Origin: Streptomyces sp. | GTDB taxonomy: Bacteria; Actinomycetota; Actinomycetes; Streptomycetales; Streptomycetaceae | Direction of reading: 5' to 3' | Assembly: GCF_031181705.1 (NCBI RefSeq) | Contig: NZ_JAPSKN010000023.1 | Location: 1-50,219 of the forward strand | Length of the DNA stretch: 50,219 nucleotides | Shown here: in pieces, positions 34,306 to 45,530 of the stretch | How positions within the stretch are numbered: the stretch's first letter is position 1 | How the letters are laid out: each line of letters begins with the position of its first letter | Program-made: the position numbers and the translations under genes | The notes under the pieces: generated by a model | What the model was told of the DNA's origin: nothing | The model's database searches: none | The model's input: the letters and a program-made list of their open reading frames with translations, nothing else

Positions 34306-35262
34306 TCAGACTCCCGCCTCCCAGTCCCAGCCGATCCCCAGGAAACCCGTCCGCACCCGGGGCTCGACCAGATGCACCGACCGGTGCCGCCCGCTCAGCG
34401 TCAGCTCCTGGCAGCCGCTGCGGGGCGCGGCCGCCGAGTGCTGGGCGAACCGGTGGCAGCGCAGCGGGAGGGCCGTCGGGTCGAAGGAGACCTGGAGCGC
34501 GTACTGGCCTCCGGGGGAGTCGAAGCCGCGGACGTACTCGCGCGACACACCCGCGGTGCCGTCCTCCACGCCGTAGCGGAACAGGAACGTGTCCCCGGCC
34601 CGCAGCCGGGTGTCGAAGAGCAGTTCGGCCGCGAGCACCCCCGTGTCGCCGTGCCAACGGACGCGTCCCGTACGGCAGTTCTCCAGGGCGTGCACCCGCA
34701 TGCGCTGCGGCACGGCCCCCCGCTCGCCGTGGTGGACGGCGACGAAGCGGTCGACGCCGTCGCGGTGGGCGCGCACGATGTGGTGCGACTCGCGCTCGGC
34801 CAGCTCGCGCCGCGCCCCGATCCGCAGCCGCTCGTGGTGCCCGAGGGTGTGCAGGCCCCCGTCCGGCGGGCACTCCAGCTCGGCCAGCAGCTGGTCCAGG
34901 ACCCCGGAGGCCTCGACGAGGGAACGGTAGGACCGGGCCGCGGACCGCTGCCCGGAGGGGCCGTCGCCGGACGCGGCGAGCAGCCGGAGCAGCGACTCCT
35001 CGGGCAGCTGCAGGATCTCCTCCAGCGCGCGGACGGCCCGCAGCGACTCGGGCCGCTGCGGGCGCCGTGCCCCCTGCTGCCAGTAACTGAGGCTCGTCAC
35101 GCCCACCTTCACCCCGTGGCGGGACAGATGGTGCTGCACCCGCTGCAGCGGCAGCCCGCGGGCGGCGATCGCGGCACGCAGGGCGACGTGGAAGGGGCCG
35201 CCCCGCAGGGCCGAGTCCAGCTCGGCGGTGACGGCGTCCGCGTGCTGTGGGGCGTGCGGCAT
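34306..35262 (-). CDS. HTH-type regulator-like hypothetical protein
   Basis: 318 residues. Residues about 20-70 (RAAIAARGLPLQRVQHHLSRHGVKVGVTSLSYWQQGARRPQRPESL) look like a lambda-repressor/XRE-like DNA-binding domain followed by a helical stretch. The remaining 200 residues are a beta-rich domain of unknown kind (RHRDGVDRF-type, then VRWHGDTGVLAAELLFDTRLRAGDTFLFRY). It could be a regulator with a ligand- or carbohydrate-binding half; no established function is known to me. AGGAAGG lies 7 nt before the ATG at 35262. Confidence 0.72.
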   Translation of the reverse strand: MPHAPQHADAVTAELDSALRGGPFHVALRAAIAARGLPLQRVQHHLSRHGVKVGVTSLSYWQQGARRPQRPESLRAVRALEEILQLPEESLLRLLAASGDGPSGQRSAARSYRSLVEASGVLDQLLAELECPPDGGLHTLGHHERLRIGARRELAERESHHIVRAHRDGVDRFVAVHHGERGAVPQRMRVHALENCRTGRVRWHGDTGVLAAELLFDTRLRAGDTFLFRYGVEDGTAGVSREYVRGFDSPGGQYALQVSFDPTALPLRCHRFAQHSAAAPRSGCQELTLSGRHRSVHLVEPRVRTGFLGIGWDWEAGV

Positions 35263-35474
35263 GCAGGGGCCTTCCTGTGAGTCGGCGACGGCTGGTCAGA
35301 CCGTTCGCGCGGGCCGCCCGGGGCCGTTCCGCCGGCGCCGGGCGGGTCCTCACATCCGTACGCCGTCGTTCAGGGTCCCGAGTTCCCCCGCATTGAAGCG
35401 TGTTGACCTGGTCCCGACAACCACCTGATGCCGGACAGTGACGTACGCCCGGCCGCCCGGATCCGGACATGCGA

Positions 35475-35501
35475 ACGCCCGGGGCGGTGTGCCCCGGGCG
35501 T
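35475..35501 (-). terminator. Hairpin terminator of the 53-residue gene
   Basis: A perfect 11-bp stem (ACGCCCGGGGC, 35475-35485, with GCCCCGGGCGT, 35491-35501) around GGTGT. It lies just after the stop of the small minus-strand gene. Confidence 0.85.
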
Positions 35502-35520
35502 CCTCGGCGGACGACGGCCT

Positions 35521-35682
35521 CTAGTTGCGGTCGCCGCCGCCCCGCTCCTCGAGCGACAGGCGCTTGGCCCGCACTATGTCGGCGTCACGCGGGTCCAGGA
35601 GGTCGCGCAGCCCGAACGTCTCGTCCGCGTGCCGGCGGGCACGGACCGTCCGCCGGTTCTTCTCGATCCGCATCCGCTTCAT
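35521..35682 (-). CDS. Small basic hypothetical protein (53 aa)
   Basis: A 53-residue protein beginning MKRMRIEKNRRTVRARRHAD, Arg/Lys-rich in its first half and with a DLLDPRDADIVRAKRLSLEER second half. Support for a real gene: GGAGGG about 9 nt before the ATG, a perfect hairpin terminator 20 bp after the stop, and third-position GC typical of Streptomyces. I do not recognise the family. The charged first half could bind nucleic acid or ribosome, which is only a guess. Divergent from uvrC with 254 bp between them. Confidence 0.75.
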   Translation of the reverse strand: MKRMRIEKNRRTVRARRHADETFGLRDLLDPRDADIVRAKRLSLEERGGGDRN

Positions 35683-35906
35683 CTGCGCAGCCCTCCGACC
35701 CGTGGCCCGAGCCGCTCCGCGTGGGAGACGGCCGGTCCGCACCGACAATCCGTGCCCGCACCGGCACGGCCTGCGTCCTGCGGACGCCGCCGTGCCCGTG
35801 GGAAGCTGGCATTCCCGCTCCCGGCCCGCCGTAACCCCGGGGCGGCACATGCCGTTGAAAAGCGCCCCCGGGCCGGGACCGTGATCACGTCCCGCCGCGC
35901 GCTCGG

Positions 35907-35929
35907 CTGTCGGTGCCCGCCAGTAGGGT
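35907..35929 (+). promoter_or_regulatory. RecA-NDp-type DNA-damage promoter of uvrC
   Basis: CTGTCGGTG (35907-35915), 8 nt, TAGGGT (35924-35929). Only the first base differs from the consensus. The -10 box ends 7 nt before the uvrC ATG, the same geometry as uvrB, so the mRNA is probably leaderless. Confidence 0.85.
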
Positions 35930-35936
35930 GTGAGAC

Positions 35937-38084
35937 ATGGCCGACCCCTCCAGCTACCGCCCCAAACCGGGTGAGATCCCCGACTCGCCGGGGGTCTACA
36001 GGTTCCGCGACGAGCACCGCCGGGTGATCTACGTCGGAAAGGCGAAGAGCCTGCGCCAGCGCCTGGCGAACTACTTCCAGGACCTGGCGGGCCTGCACCC
36101 GCGCACCCGCTCCATGGTCACCACGGCCGCGTCCGTGGAGTGGACGGTGGTGTCCACGGAGGTCGAGGCACTCCAGCTGGAGTACTCCTGGATCAAGGAG
36201 TACGACCCCCGGTTCAACGTCAAGTACCGCGACGACAAGAGCTACCCGTACCTCGCGGTGACGATGAACGAGGAGTACCCGCGCGTGCAGGTGATGCGCG
36301 GTCACAAGAAGAAGGGCGTGCGCTACTTCGGCCCGTACGCGCACGCGTGGGCCATCCGCGACACGGTCGACCTGCTCCTGCGCGTCTTCCCCGTGCGCAC
36401 GTGCTCGGCGGGCGTGTTCAAGAACGCCGCCCGCACGGGCCGCCCCTGCCTCCTCGGCTACATCGGCAAGTGCTCGGCCCCCTGCGTGGACCGCGTCTCC
36501 GCCGAGGAGCACCGCGAACTGGCCGAGGAGTTCTGCGACTTCATGACCGGCCGCACGCACACGTACATCCGCCGCCTGGAGCGGCAGATGGGCGAGGCGG
36601 CCGAGGAGATGGAGTACGAGCGGGCGGCCCGCCTGCGCGACGACATCGGGGCCCTGAAGAAGGCCATGGAGAAGAACGCGGTCGTGCTCGCCGACGCGAC
36701 CGACGCCGACCTGATCGCGGTCGCCGAGGACGAGCTGGAGGCGGCCGTCCAGATCTTCCACGTGCGCGGCGGACGCGTCCGCGGCCAGCGCGGCTGGGTC
36801 ACCGACAAGGTGGAGGAGATCACCACCGGCGCCCTCGTCGAGCACGCCCTGCAGCAGCTGTACGGGGAGGAGACCGGGGACGCCGTCCCCAAGGAGGTCC
36901 TCGTCCCCGCCCTGCCCGACCCCGTCGAGCCGGTCCAGGAGTGGCTCGCCGGACGGCGCGGCTCCGGCGTCTCCCTGCGGATCCCGCAGCGCGGCGACAA
37001 GAAGGCGCTCATGGAGACCGTGCAGCGCAACGCCCAGCAGGCGCTCGTGCTGCACAAGACCAAGCGCGCCTCCGACCTGACCACCCGCTCGCGCGCCCTG
37101 GAGGAGATCGCCGACGCCCTCGGCCTGGACAGCGCCCCGCTGCGGATCGAGTGCTACGACATCTCCCACCTCCAGGGCGACGACGTCGTGGCCTCCATGG
37201 TCGTCTTCGAGGACGGGCTCGCCCGCAAGAGCGAGTACCGCCGCTTCCAGATCAAGGGCTTCGCCGGGCAGGACGACGTCCGCTCCATGCACGAGGTGAT
37301 CACCCGCCGCTTCCGGCGCTACCTCGCCGAGAAGGAGAAGACGGGCGAGTGGACCGACGGCGACAACGGCGGGGGCACCGGGGGCGGCGACGGCACCCTC
37401 GCCGGCCCGGACGCCCTGACCGGCACGCAGGCACCGGCCGGCCCCGACGTCCTCACCGCCTCGGGCGCCCCGGTCGGCCCGGGCGGGCTCACCGAGGACG
37501 ACGGCCGTCCCAGGAAGTTCGCCTACCCGCCCCAGCTCGTGGTGGTCGACGGTGGCGCCCCGCAGGTCGCGGCGGCCCGGCGCGCCCTGGACGAGCTCGG
37601 CATCGACGACATCGCCGTCTGCGGCCTCGCCAAGCGCCTGGAGGAGGTCTGGCTGCCCGGCGACGACGACCCGGTGATCCTGCCCCGCACCAGCGAGGGC
37701 CTCTACATGCTCCAGCGGGTCCGTGACGAGGCCCACCGCTTCGCGATCACCTACCAGCGCGCCAAGCGCTCCAAGCGCTTCCGCTCCAGCCCCCTGGACG
37801 ACGTCCCCGGCCTCGGCGACACGCGCAAGCAGGCACTTCTGAAGCACTTCGGCTCGTTGAAGAGACTGCGATCCGCCACCATCGACCAGATCTGCGAGGT
37901 CCCCGGCATAGGCCGCAAGACGGCGGAGACGATCGTCGTGGCCCTGGCCCGCTCGGCCCCGCCCGCACCCGCCGTCAACACCGCGACTGGAGAGATCATG
38001 GAAGAGGAACCCGGCACCATGGGTTCCAGCGGCGAGCCCGTACGGACGGGCGCACCGGACGAACGACGGGGGCAGGAGACATGA
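35937..38084 (+). CDS. uvrC: Excinuclease ABC subunit C
   Basis: 715-residue dual-incision nuclease of nucleotide excision repair. An N-terminal GIY-YIG domain for the 3' cut (SPGVYRF, then [13 protein letters not shown]), a Cys cluster (VRTCSAGVF, then GKCSAPC), the UVR UvrB-binding helix ([18 protein letters not shown]), an RNase-H-like domain for the 5' cut ([19 protein letters not shown], then [10 protein letters not shown]) and C-terminal tandem HhH ([13 protein letters not shown], then [13 protein letters not shown]) are present. About 50 extra low-complexity residues with 12-residue repeats are inserted before the VVVDGG strand. The ATG overlaps no gene; the stop overlaps rapZ (ATGA). 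The -10 spacing suggests a leaderless mRNA. Confidence 0.97.
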   Translation: MADPSSYRPKPGEIPDSPGVYRFRDEHRRVIYVGKAKSLRQRLANYFQDLAGLHPRTRSMVTTAASVEWTVVSTEVEALQLEYSWIKEYDPRFNVKYRDDKSYPYLAVTMNEEYPRVQVMRGHKKKGVRYFGPYAHAWAIRDTVDLLLRVFPVRTCSAGVFKNAARTGRPCLLGYIGKCSAPCVDRVSAEEHRELAEEFCDFMTGRTHTYIRRLERQMGEAAEEMEYERAARLRDDIGALKKAMEKNAVVLADATDADLIAVAEDELEAAVQIFHVRGGRVRGQRGWVTDKVEEITTGALVEHALQQLYGEETGDAVPKEVLVPALPDPVEPVQEWLAGRRGSGVSLRIPQRGDKKALMETVQRNAQQALVLHKTKRASDLTTRSRALEEIADALGLDSAPLRIECYDISHLQGDDVVASMVVFEDGLARKSEYRRFQIKGFAGQDDVRSMHEVITRRFRRYLAEKEKTGEWTDGDNGGGTGGGDGTLAGPDALTGTQAPAGPDVLTASGAPVGPGGLTEDDGRPRKFAYPPQLVVVDGGAPQVAAARRALDELGIDDIAVCGLAKRLEEVWLPGDDDPVILPRTSEGLYMLQRVRDEAHRFAITYQRAKRSKRFRSSPLDDVPGLGDTRKQALLKHFGSLKRLRSATIDQICEVPGIGRKTAETIVVALARSAPPAPAVNTATGEIMEEEPGTMGSSGEPVRTGAPDERRGQET
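37401..37505 (+). repeat. 36-bp in-frame repeats in UvrC linker (3 degenerate copies)
   Basis: Copies begin at 37401, 37437 and 37473 and encode [24 protein letters not shown] and [11 protein letters not shown]. They lie in the flexible insert between UvrC regions and preserve the frame. The 12-residue periodicity and GP core resemble the repeats in the PfkB kinase N-terminus at 7960-8061. Confidence 0.75.
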
Positions 38085-39040
38085 ATGTGAACGAGCACCA
38101 CCAGCAGCAGGAACAAGCCGGAGCGGGAGCACAGGTGAGTACGGGCACGGCGAACGACAAGGCCCCGGTCCCGGACGCGGCCATCCCCGAGCTGGTGATC
38201 ATCTCCGGAATGTCGGGGGCGGGCCGCTCGACGGCCGCGAAGTGCCTGGAGGACCTCGGCTGGTTCGTCGTGGACAACCTGCCGCCCGCGCTGATCCCCA
38301 CCATGGTGGAGCTCGGCGCCCGCTCCCAGGGCAACGTGGCCCGGATCGCCGTCGTCGTCGACGTCCGCGGCCGCCGCTTCTTCGACAACCTCCGCGAGTC
38401 CCTCGCCGACCTGGAGGCCAAGCACGTCACCCGGCGGATCGTCTTCCTGGAGTCCTCAGACGAGGCCCTGGTGCGCCGCTTCGAGTCGGTGCGCCGCCCG
38501 CACCCCCTCCAGGGCGACGGCCGCATCGTCGACGGCATCGACGCCGAGCGCGAGCTGCTGCGCGAGCTGCGCGGCGACGCCGACCTGGTGATCGACACCT
38601 CCAGCCTCAACGTGCACGAGCTGCGCGCCAAGATGGACGCCCAGTTCGCCGGCGAGGAGGAGCCGGAGCTGCGGGCCACGGTCATGTCGTTCGGCTACAA
38701 GTACGGCCTGCCGGTCGACGCCGACCTCGTCGTCGACTGCCGCTTCCTGCCGAACCCGCACTGGGTCCCGGAGCTGCGCCCGTACACGGGCCTCAACGAG
38801 GAGGTGTCGGGTTACGTCTTCAACCAGCCCGGCGCCAAGGAGTTCCTCGACCGGTACACCGAACTGCTCCAGCTCGTCGCCACCGGCTACCGCCGCGAGG
38901 GCAAGCGCTACGTGACCATCGCCGTGGGCTGTACGGGCGGCAAGCACCGCTCGGTCGCCATGTCGGAGAAGCTCGCCGCCCGGCTCGCCGCCGAGGGCGT
39001 GGAGACGGTGGTCGTACACCGGGACATGGGACGCGAATGA
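38081..39040 (+). CDS. rapZ: RapZ-like nucleotide-binding protein
   Basis: 319 residues. An N-terminal P-loop NTPase ([10 protein letters not shown], residues 43-52, with an Arg at position 49 where Lys is usual), [10 protein letters not shown], and the C-terminal RapZ domain with [31 protein letters not shown] and the conserved [20 protein letters not shown]. In E. coli RapZ controls GlmS by presenting GlmY/GlmZ RNA; in actinomycetes its role is unknown but it is conserved beside yvcK and whiA. ATG overlaps the uvrC stop and its own stop overlaps the next ATG. Confidence 0.95.
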   Translation: MNVNEHHQQQEQAGAGAQVSTGTANDKAPVPDAAIPELVIISGMSGAGRSTAAKCLEDLGWFVVDNLPPALIPTMVELGARSQGNVARIAVVVDVRGRRFFDNLRESLADLEAKHVTRRIVFLESSDEALVRRFESVRRPHPLQGDGRIVDGIDAERELLRELRGDADLVIDTSSLNVHELRAKMDAQFAGEEEPELRATVMSFGYKYGLPVDADLVVDCRFLPNPHWVPELRPYTGLNEEVSGYVFNQPGAKEFLDRYTELLQLVATGYRREGKRYVTIAVGCTGGKHRSVAMSEKLAARLAAEGVETVVVHRDMGRE

Positions 39041-40116
39041 CACGACGTACTCCGCGGCTGAGCCGGCTGCGCCGGGTGGTGCCCGAGGGCAACACCGGAG
39101 GCAGGGGGGCCCGGCCGGCCGAGGCCCGGGGCGGCCGCCCGCGCCGCCGCGGCACCCAGCCCAAGGTCGTCGCCCTCGGCGGCGGCATGGGCCTGTCCGC
39201 CTCGCTCGCCGCACTGCGCCGGATCACCGGCGACCTCACCGCCGTCGTCACCGTGGCCGACGACGGCGGCTCCAGCGGGCGCCTGCGCGACGAGCTGGGC
39301 GTGCTGCCGCCCGGCGACCTGCGCAAGGCGCTGGCCGCGCTGTGCGGCGACGACGACTGGGGCCAGACCTGGGCCCGGGTCATCCAGCACCGCTTCCAGT
39401 CCCAGGGCGACCTGCACGAGCACGCGGTCGGCAACCTGCTGATCGTCGCCCTGTGGGAGCAGCTCGGCGACCACGTCCAGGCCCTCGACCTGGTCGGACG
39501 CCTGCTGGGCGCCCAGGGCCGCGTACTGCCGATGTCCGCGGTGCCGCTGGAGCTGCAGGCCCTGGTCAGGGGCCATGACCCGGCGCGCCCCGACGAGGTC
39601 GACACGGTCCGCGGCCAGGCCACCGTGGCCCTCACCCCGGGCGAGGTGCAGTCCGTGCACCTGGTGCCGTGCGACCCGCCGGCCGTGCCCGAGGCGGTCG
39701 AGGCCGTCCTGGACGCGGACTGGGTGGTGCTCGGCCCAGGCTCCTGGTTCTCCTCGGTCATCCCGCACCTGCTCGTGCCCGAGCTGCTGGACGCGCTCAC
39801 GCAGACCAAGGCCCGCCGGGTACTCTCGCTCAACCTCGCCCCGCAGCCCGGAGAAACCGAGGGCTTCTCCCCGCAGCGTCATTTGGAGGTTTTGGGACGA
39901 CACGCCCCTAAACTCGCCCTGGACGTGGTGCTGGCCGACGAGGCCGCCGTGCCCGACCGCGACTTCCTGACCGATGCCGCCAAGCGGTTCGGGGCCGCGG
40001 TCGAGCTGGCGCCGGTGGCCCGGCCCGACGGCACCCCGAGGCACGACCCGGAGCTGTTGGCCGCCGCGTACGACCGTATTTTTCGGATGCATGGAAGGAT
40101 CGGCCCATGGCGATGA
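39037..40116 (+). CDS. yvcK: YvcK/CofD-family gluconeogenesis factor
   Basis: 359 residues. A basic, disordered N-terminus (about 40 residues) precedes the CofD-like fold: [20 protein letters not shown] (sugar-nucleotide/phosphate binding), [42 protein letters not shown] and [19 protein letters not shown]. YvcK binds UDP-sugars and supports growth and cell-wall homeostasis on gluconeogenic carbon sources in B. subtilis and Mycobacterium (CuvA). ATG at 39037 overlaps the rapZ stop; the last 10 bp overlap whiA. Confidence 0.95.
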   Translation: MTRRTPRLSRLRRVVPEGNTGGRGARPAEARGGRPRRRGTQPKVVALGGGMGLSASLAALRRITGDLTAVVTVADDGGSSGRLRDELGVLPPGDLRKALAALCGDDDWGQTWARVIQHRFQSQGDLHEHAVGNLLIVALWEQLGDHVQALDLVGRLLGAQGRVLPMSAVPLELQALVRGHDPARPDEVDTVRGQATVALTPGEVQSVHLVPCDPPAVPEAVEAVLDADWVVLGPGSWFSSVIPHLLVPELLDALTQTKARRVLSLNLAPQPGETEGFSPQRHLEVLGRHAPKLALDVVLADEAAVPDRDFLTDAAKRFGAAVELAPVARPDGTPRHDPELLAAAYDRIFRMHGRIGPWR

Positions 40117-41096
40117 CGGCAGCGGTGAAGGACGAGATCTCCCGGCTTCCCGTCACCCGGACCTGCTGCAGAAAGGCGGAGGTCTCCGCCATCCTGCGGT
40201 TCGCCGGCGGCCTCCACCTGGTGAGCGGTCGGATCGTGATCGAGGCGGAGCTGGACACCGCGATGGCGGCCCGCCGCCTCAAGCGGGACATCCTGGAGAT
40301 CTTCGGCCACAGCTCCGAGCTGATCGTGATGGCCCCGGGCGGGCTGCGCCGGGGCTCGCGCTACGTGGTGCGGGTGGTCGCGGGCGGCGACCAGCTGGCC
40401 CGCCAGACCGGCCTGGTCGACGGGCGGGGCCGCCCGATCCGCGGCCTGCCCCCGCAGGTGGTCTCGGGGGCCACCTGCGACGCCGAGGCCGCCTGGCGCG
40501 GTGCGTTCCTGGCGCACGGCTCGCTCACCGAGCCCGGCCGCTCCTCCTCCCTGGAGGTGACCTGCCCGGGTCCCGAGGCGGCGCTCGCCCTGGTCGGCGC
40601 CGCCCGCCGGCTGCAGATCGCCGCGAAGGCCCGCGAGGTACGCGGGGTGGACCGGGTCGTCGTCCGTGACGGTGACGCGATCGGCGCGTTGCTGACGCGC
40701 CTGGGCGCCCACGAGTCGGTGCTGGCCTGGGAGGAGCGCCGGATGCGCCGCGAGGTGCGCGCCACGGCGAACAGACTGGCCAACTTCGACGACGCCAACC
40801 TGCGCCGCTCGGCGCGCGCCGCCGTCGCCGCCGGAGCCCGGGTGCAGCGCGCCCTGGAGATCCTCGGCGAGGACGTGCCCGAGCACCTGGCCGCGGCCGG
40901 CCGGCTGCGCATGGAGCACAAGCAGGCCTCTCTGGAGGAGCTGGGCGCGCTCGCCGACCCGCCGCTGACCAAGGACGCGGTCGCCGGGCGGATCCGCCGC
41001 CTGCTGGCCATGGCCGACAAGCGCGCCTCCGACCTCGGCATCCCCGGCACGGAGGCCAACCTCAGCGAGGAGCTCGCCGACAACCTCGTGGGCTGA
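40107..41096 (+). CDS. whiA: WhiA sporulation regulator
   Basis: 329-residue developmental regulator with a degenerate LAGLIDADG homing-endonuclease-like N-terminal domain ([46 protein letters not shown]) and a C-terminal HTH ([30 protein letters not shown]). In Streptomyces WhiA works with WhiB to stop aerial growth and start sporulation septation, by binding GACAC-type sites. The sequence is nearly identical to what I recall for Streptomyces WhiA. GGAAGGA lies before the ATG, inside the yvcK 3' end. Confidence 0.97.
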   Translation: MAMTAAVKDEISRLPVTRTCCRKAEVSAILRFAGGLHLVSGRIVIEAELDTAMAARRLKRDILEIFGHSSELIVMAPGGLRRGSRYVVRVVAGGDQLARQTGLVDGRGRPIRGLPPQVVSGATCDAEAAWRGAFLAHGSLTEPGRSSSLEVTCPGPEAALALVGAARRLQIAAKAREVRGVDRVVVRDGDAIGALLTRLGAHESVLAWEERRMRREVRATANRLANFDDANLRRSARAAVAAGARVQRALEILGEDVPEHLAAAGRLRMEHKQASLEELGALADPPLTKDAVAGRIRRLLAMADKRASDLGIPGTEANLSEELADNLVG

Positions 41097-41120
41097 CCTC
41101 TGGACCCACGCAGCGTCAAG

Positions 41121-41161
41121 AAGCCGGTGCCGACCGCCACTTGGGTGGTCGTCACCGGCTT
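41121..41161 (+). terminator. Hairpin terminator after whiA
   Basis: AAGCCGGTG (41121-41129) pairs perfectly with CACCGGCTT (41153-41161), with an inner GACC/GGTC extension. It lies 25 bp after the whiA stop and ends the uvrC-whiA operon. Confidence 0.85.
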
Positions 41162-41254
41162 TCGCGTGTCGTTCGAGCACCCTTGACTCGATCATGGACT
41201 GTCATGAGCCTGGCATCTGTTCGCTGCTGTGGCGGACCCACGCTAGGGGGGTTC

Positions 41255-44209
41255 ATGAGACGAAGAGCGAGATCGATCCTCGCTGTCGGCGCGCTCCTGT
41301 TCGGCGGAGCGAGCATCGCACCCATCGCCCAGGCACAACCGGGGAGTTCGACCCCGTCCGACCCGGACGAAGTCAAGGTCTTCCACGCCGACGTCACCCG
41401 GAAGCAGGTACCCCTGCTGCTGGCGGCCGGCCAGGACGGTCACGAGCTCAGTGAACGGGTGCCCGAGAAGGGCACCGCCAGCGTCGAGGTCTACCTGACC
41501 GCCCGTCAGGCCAAGAAGCTGGAGAAACAGGGCGTCGACCTCGCCGAGCACACCCTGTCCACCCGCGCGGACGCCCGCGTCGAGGCGGCCGCCGAAGGCG
41601 TGTTCCGTCCGTACGGCGGGCAGGGCGGCCTGAAGGAGGAGATCCTCAGGGTCGCGCAGGAGAACCCGGACCTCACCAAGGTCGTCTCCATCGGCAGGAC
41701 CGTGAAGGGCCAGGACATCCTCGCCCTGAAGCTCACCAAGGGCGCGAAGAAGACCAAGGACGGCTCGAAACCCGCCGTCCTCTACATGTCCAACCAGCAC
41801 GCCCGCGAGTGGATCACGCCGGAGATGACCCGGCGCCTGATGCACCACTACCTGGACAGTTACCGCAAGGACCGGCGCGTCAAGAAGATCGTCGACTCCA
41901 CCGAGCTGTGGTTCCTGATCTCGGCCAACCCCGACGGCTACGACTTCACCCACGCCGACGACGCCAACCGCATGTGGCGCAAGAACCTCCGGGACGTCAA
42001 CGGCGACGGCGCCATCACCACCGGCGACGGCGTCGACCTCAACCGCAACTTCGCCTACAAGTGGGGCTACGACAACGAGGGCTCGTCCCCCAACCCCGCC
42101 GGCGAGACCTACCGCGGCGCCGGCCCGAACTCCGAGCCGGAGACCAAGGCCCTGGACGCCTTCCAGAAGCGGATCGGCTTCACGTACGGCATCAACTACC
42201 ACTCCGCGGCCGAACTGATCCTCTACGGAGTCGGCTGGCAGGTGGCCACGAACACCCCGGACGACGTCGCGTACAAGGCGCTCGCCGGCACGCCCGAGAA
42301 CCCCGCGGTCCCGGGCTACCACCCGCAGGTCTCCTCCGAGCTGTACACCACCAACGGCGAGGCCGACGGCCACGCGGCGAACGTCAACGGGCTGGCGATG
42401 TTCACCCCCGAGATGTCGACCTGCCAGACCGCCTCCAACCTGGACCCGGACGACGAGTGGAAGGCGTCCGACTGCCGTTCGGTCTTCACCTTCCCGGACG
42501 ACGAGAAGCTGATCCAGCAGGAGTTCGCCAAGAACGTCCCGTTCGCGCTCTCCGTCGCCGAGTCCGCCGCCCACCCCGACCGGCCGAAGTCGTCGGTGGG
42601 GCTGAGCGCCGCCGACTTCACCCCGGCCGCGTTCCCGACGTCGTACGCGCGCGGCGCCGACCAGGAGGTCTCCGTCGTCGCGCGCAAGGCGCTGCGCGAC
42701 AAGGAACTGAGGTACCGCGTCAACGGCGGCCGCACCCACGACATGGCGCTCAGGCCCTGGAAGGGCGGCGAGACCTACGGCGGTGAGGACAACCTCTACT
42801 TCGACGAGTACCGGGCGAAGGTGAAGGACGGCGGGCCCGGCGACAGGGTCGAGGTGTGGTTCACCGCGGAGACGCGCGGCGGAAGGAAGGTGACCAGCGA
42901 GCGCTTCACCTACACCGTCGCCGAGCGGCCCCGGGCCGACACCCTCGTCGTCGCCGAGGAGGGCGCGACCGCCACGCAGGCGCAGAAGTACGTGGACGCG
43001 CTCAGGGCGAGCGGCCGCACGGCGGTCGTCTGGGACGTCGCCCGGCACGGCGCGCCCGACGCGCTCGGCGTGCTGAGCCACTTCGACACCGTCGTGCACT
43101 ACACGGGCGCGAGCGTCCCCGGCAACGCCACCCAGCTGCAGCTGCGGGCCTTCCTCAACGAGGGCGGGCGGCTGATCGAGGCCGGCGAGCAGGCCGGCGG
43201 CAGCGTCGACCTCGGCGGCGGTGCCCTGTCGGACGACTTCAGCCAGTACTACCTGGGCGCCTACAGCCGGACCTCGGCCGGCGGAGCCACCGGCTTCACC
43301 GGCGCCGGTGAGCTGCGCGGCTTCTCGGGCCCGCTGGCCGCGGCCCCCGGCAACCCGCTGGACAAGGCGGGCCGGTACAGCGTCACCTCCGACGAACTGC
43401 CCGCCGAGCAGTTCCCGCAGTTCGCGAGCAGGGGCGCCGGTCAGTTCGCCGGGGCCGTCAACCCCTACGGCCCGTACGCCGGCTCCTCGATGGCCGCCGC
43501 CGTCCACACCGACGACGGCTACAAGCGCCTCATGCGCACCGTCGACCTCACCGGTGTCACGGCGGCCGACGGGCCCACGCTGCGCACCCGGCTGATGTGG
43601 GACACCGAGCCCGGCTACGACAACGTCCTGGTCGAGGCCCACACCACGGGCGCCGACGACTGGACGACCCTGCCCGAGAAGGGCGGCGCGACCAAGGCGA
43701 CCGTGCCGGCGGAGTGCGAGGGCGGCTTCTACCTCCGCGAGCATCCCTGGCTGACGCACTACCTGACCCGGTCCGACGACGGCTGCGCGGCCACCGGCAG
43801 CACCGGCGCGTGGAACAGTCTCACCGGCAGCTCCGGCGGCTGGCAGCAGGTGGAGTTCGACCTGAGCGCGTACGCGGGCAGGACGATCGAGGTCGCGATC
43901 AGCTACGTCACCGACCCGGGCACCGGCGGCCACGGCGTCCTGGCCGACGACGCCTCGCTGGTCGTGGGCGGCACGGCGAAGGAGACCGAGGGCTTCGAGA
44001 CCTCACTCGGCGCCTGGAAGGTCGCCGGGCCGCCCGCGGGCAGCCCGGCCGTCACCAAGGACTGGACCCGCACCGGGGCGCTCTTCCAGACCTACGGCGC
44101 GGTCACCACGGACGACACCGTGCTGCTGGGCTTCGGCCTGGAGCACGTCGCCACCGCCGCCGACCGGGCGGCACTGATGAGGAAGGCGCTCGCCTCCCTC
44201 GACGTGTGA
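41255..44209 (+). CDS. Secreted M14 zinc carboxypeptidase
   Basis: 984 residues. Signal peptide (RRRARSILAVGALLFGGASIAPIAQA, likely AQA cleavage near 27), a pro-like region to about residue 115, then an M14 catalytic domain with zinc ligands H182 and E185 (NQHAREW), H316 (NYHSAAE) and the catalytic Glu E386 in FTPEMS. A large C-terminal part of more than 450 residues adds Ig/jellyroll-like and DUF-type modules (HYTGASVPGNATQLQLRAFLNEGG; FETSLGAWKVAGPPAGSP). It degrades extracellular peptides. AGGGGGG precedes the ATG. TTGACT lies 70 bp upstream but no clear -10 follows at 17 bp. Confidence 0.93.
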   Translation: MRRRARSILAVGALLFGGASIAPIAQAQPGSSTPSDPDEVKVFHADVTRKQVPLLLAAGQDGHELSERVPEKGTASVEVYLTARQAKKLEKQGVDLAEHTLSTRADARVEAAAEGVFRPYGGQGGLKEEILRVAQENPDLTKVVSIGRTVKGQDILALKLTKGAKKTKDGSKPAVLYMSNQHAREWITPEMTRRLMHHYLDSYRKDRRVKKIVDSTELWFLISANPDGYDFTHADDANRMWRKNLRDVNGDGAITTGDGVDLNRNFAYKWGYDNEGSSPNPAGETYRGAGPNSEPETKALDAFQKRIGFTYGINYHSAAELILYGVGWQVATNTPDDVAYKALAGTPENPAVPGYHPQVSSELYTTNGEADGHAANVNGLAMFTPEMSTCQTASNLDPDDEWKASDCRSVFTFPDDEKLIQQEFAKNVPFALSVAESAAHPDRPKSSVGLSAADFTPAAFPTSYARGADQEVSVVARKALRDKELRYRVNGGRTHDMALRPWKGGETYGGEDNLYFDEYRAKVKDGGPGDRVEVWFTAETRGGRKVTSERFTYTVAERPRADTLVVAEEGATATQAQKYVDALRASGRTAVVWDVARHGAPDALGVLSHFDTVVHYTGASVPGNATQLQLRAFLNEGGRLIEAGEQAGGSVDLGGGALSDDFSQYYLGAYSRTSAGGATGFTGAGELRGFSGPLAAAPGNPLDKAGRYSVTSDELPAEQFPQFASRGAGQFAGAVNPYGPYAGSSMAAAVHTDDGYKRLMRTVDLTGVTAADGPTLRTRLMWDTEPGYDNVLVEAHTTGADDWTTLPEKGGATKATVPAECEGGFYLREHPWLTHYLTRSDDGCAATGSTGAWNSLTGSSGGWQQVEFDLSAYAGRTIEVAISYVTDPGTGGHGVLADDASLVVGGTAKETEGFETSLGAWKVAGPPAGSPAVTKDWTRTGALFQTYGAVTTDDTVLLGFGLEHVATAADRAALMRKALASLDV

Positions 44210-44288
44210 CCTCCCCCGAAGGGGGAACTCCGCGCTCGACCGGCACCACTCCGAGGAGCGGAATCGGGTGATCCCCGCTCCCGGGGCC

Positions 44289-44326
44289 GGGCGGTCCGTA
44301 CCCCTACTGGCCGGTACGGACCGCCC
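44289..44326 (+). terminator. Strong hairpin terminator after the zinc carboxypeptidase
   Basis: A 14-bp perfect stem (44289-44302 with 44313-44326) and a 10-nt loop, about 80 bp after the stop codon and before gap. Confidence 0.9.
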
Positions 44327-44376
44327 TGCCGTGTATGGGGCATCTGGATGTCACCACCGGGGCCTCAGGGAGGTAG

Positions 44377-45462
<1,086 letters not shown>

Positions 45463-45490
45463 TCGAATAGAGCAGGCCTCCATGTGAGGG

Positions 45491-45530
45491 CAGGGCTCGG
45501 GCAGCGCGTGACCGCGCCGTCCGAGCCCTG
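45491..45530 (+). terminator. Hairpin between gap and pgk
   Basis: CAGGGCTCGG (45491-45500) pairs with CCGAGCCCTG (45521-45530), with an inner CGCG/CGCG pairing. It could end most gap transcripts or act as a partial terminator or processing site. Confidence 0.7.

Noticed and set aside
34268..35470. Minus-strand open frame of 400 codons overlapping the HTH-like gene
   Set aside because: Arg/Ala-rich sequence in another frame of the 318-residue gene, which has the better ribosome site and codon use.
35724..35748. Possible seventh damage promoter on the minus strand (TTGTCGGTG at 35748-35740)
   Set aside because: The -10 position reads CCGTCT, lacking the essential TA, so the box is incomplete.
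41243..43933. Minus-strand open frame of 896 codons opposite the zinc carboxypeptidase
   Set aside because: Antisense shadow with Val/Gly/Arg-rich composition and no recognisable motifs.
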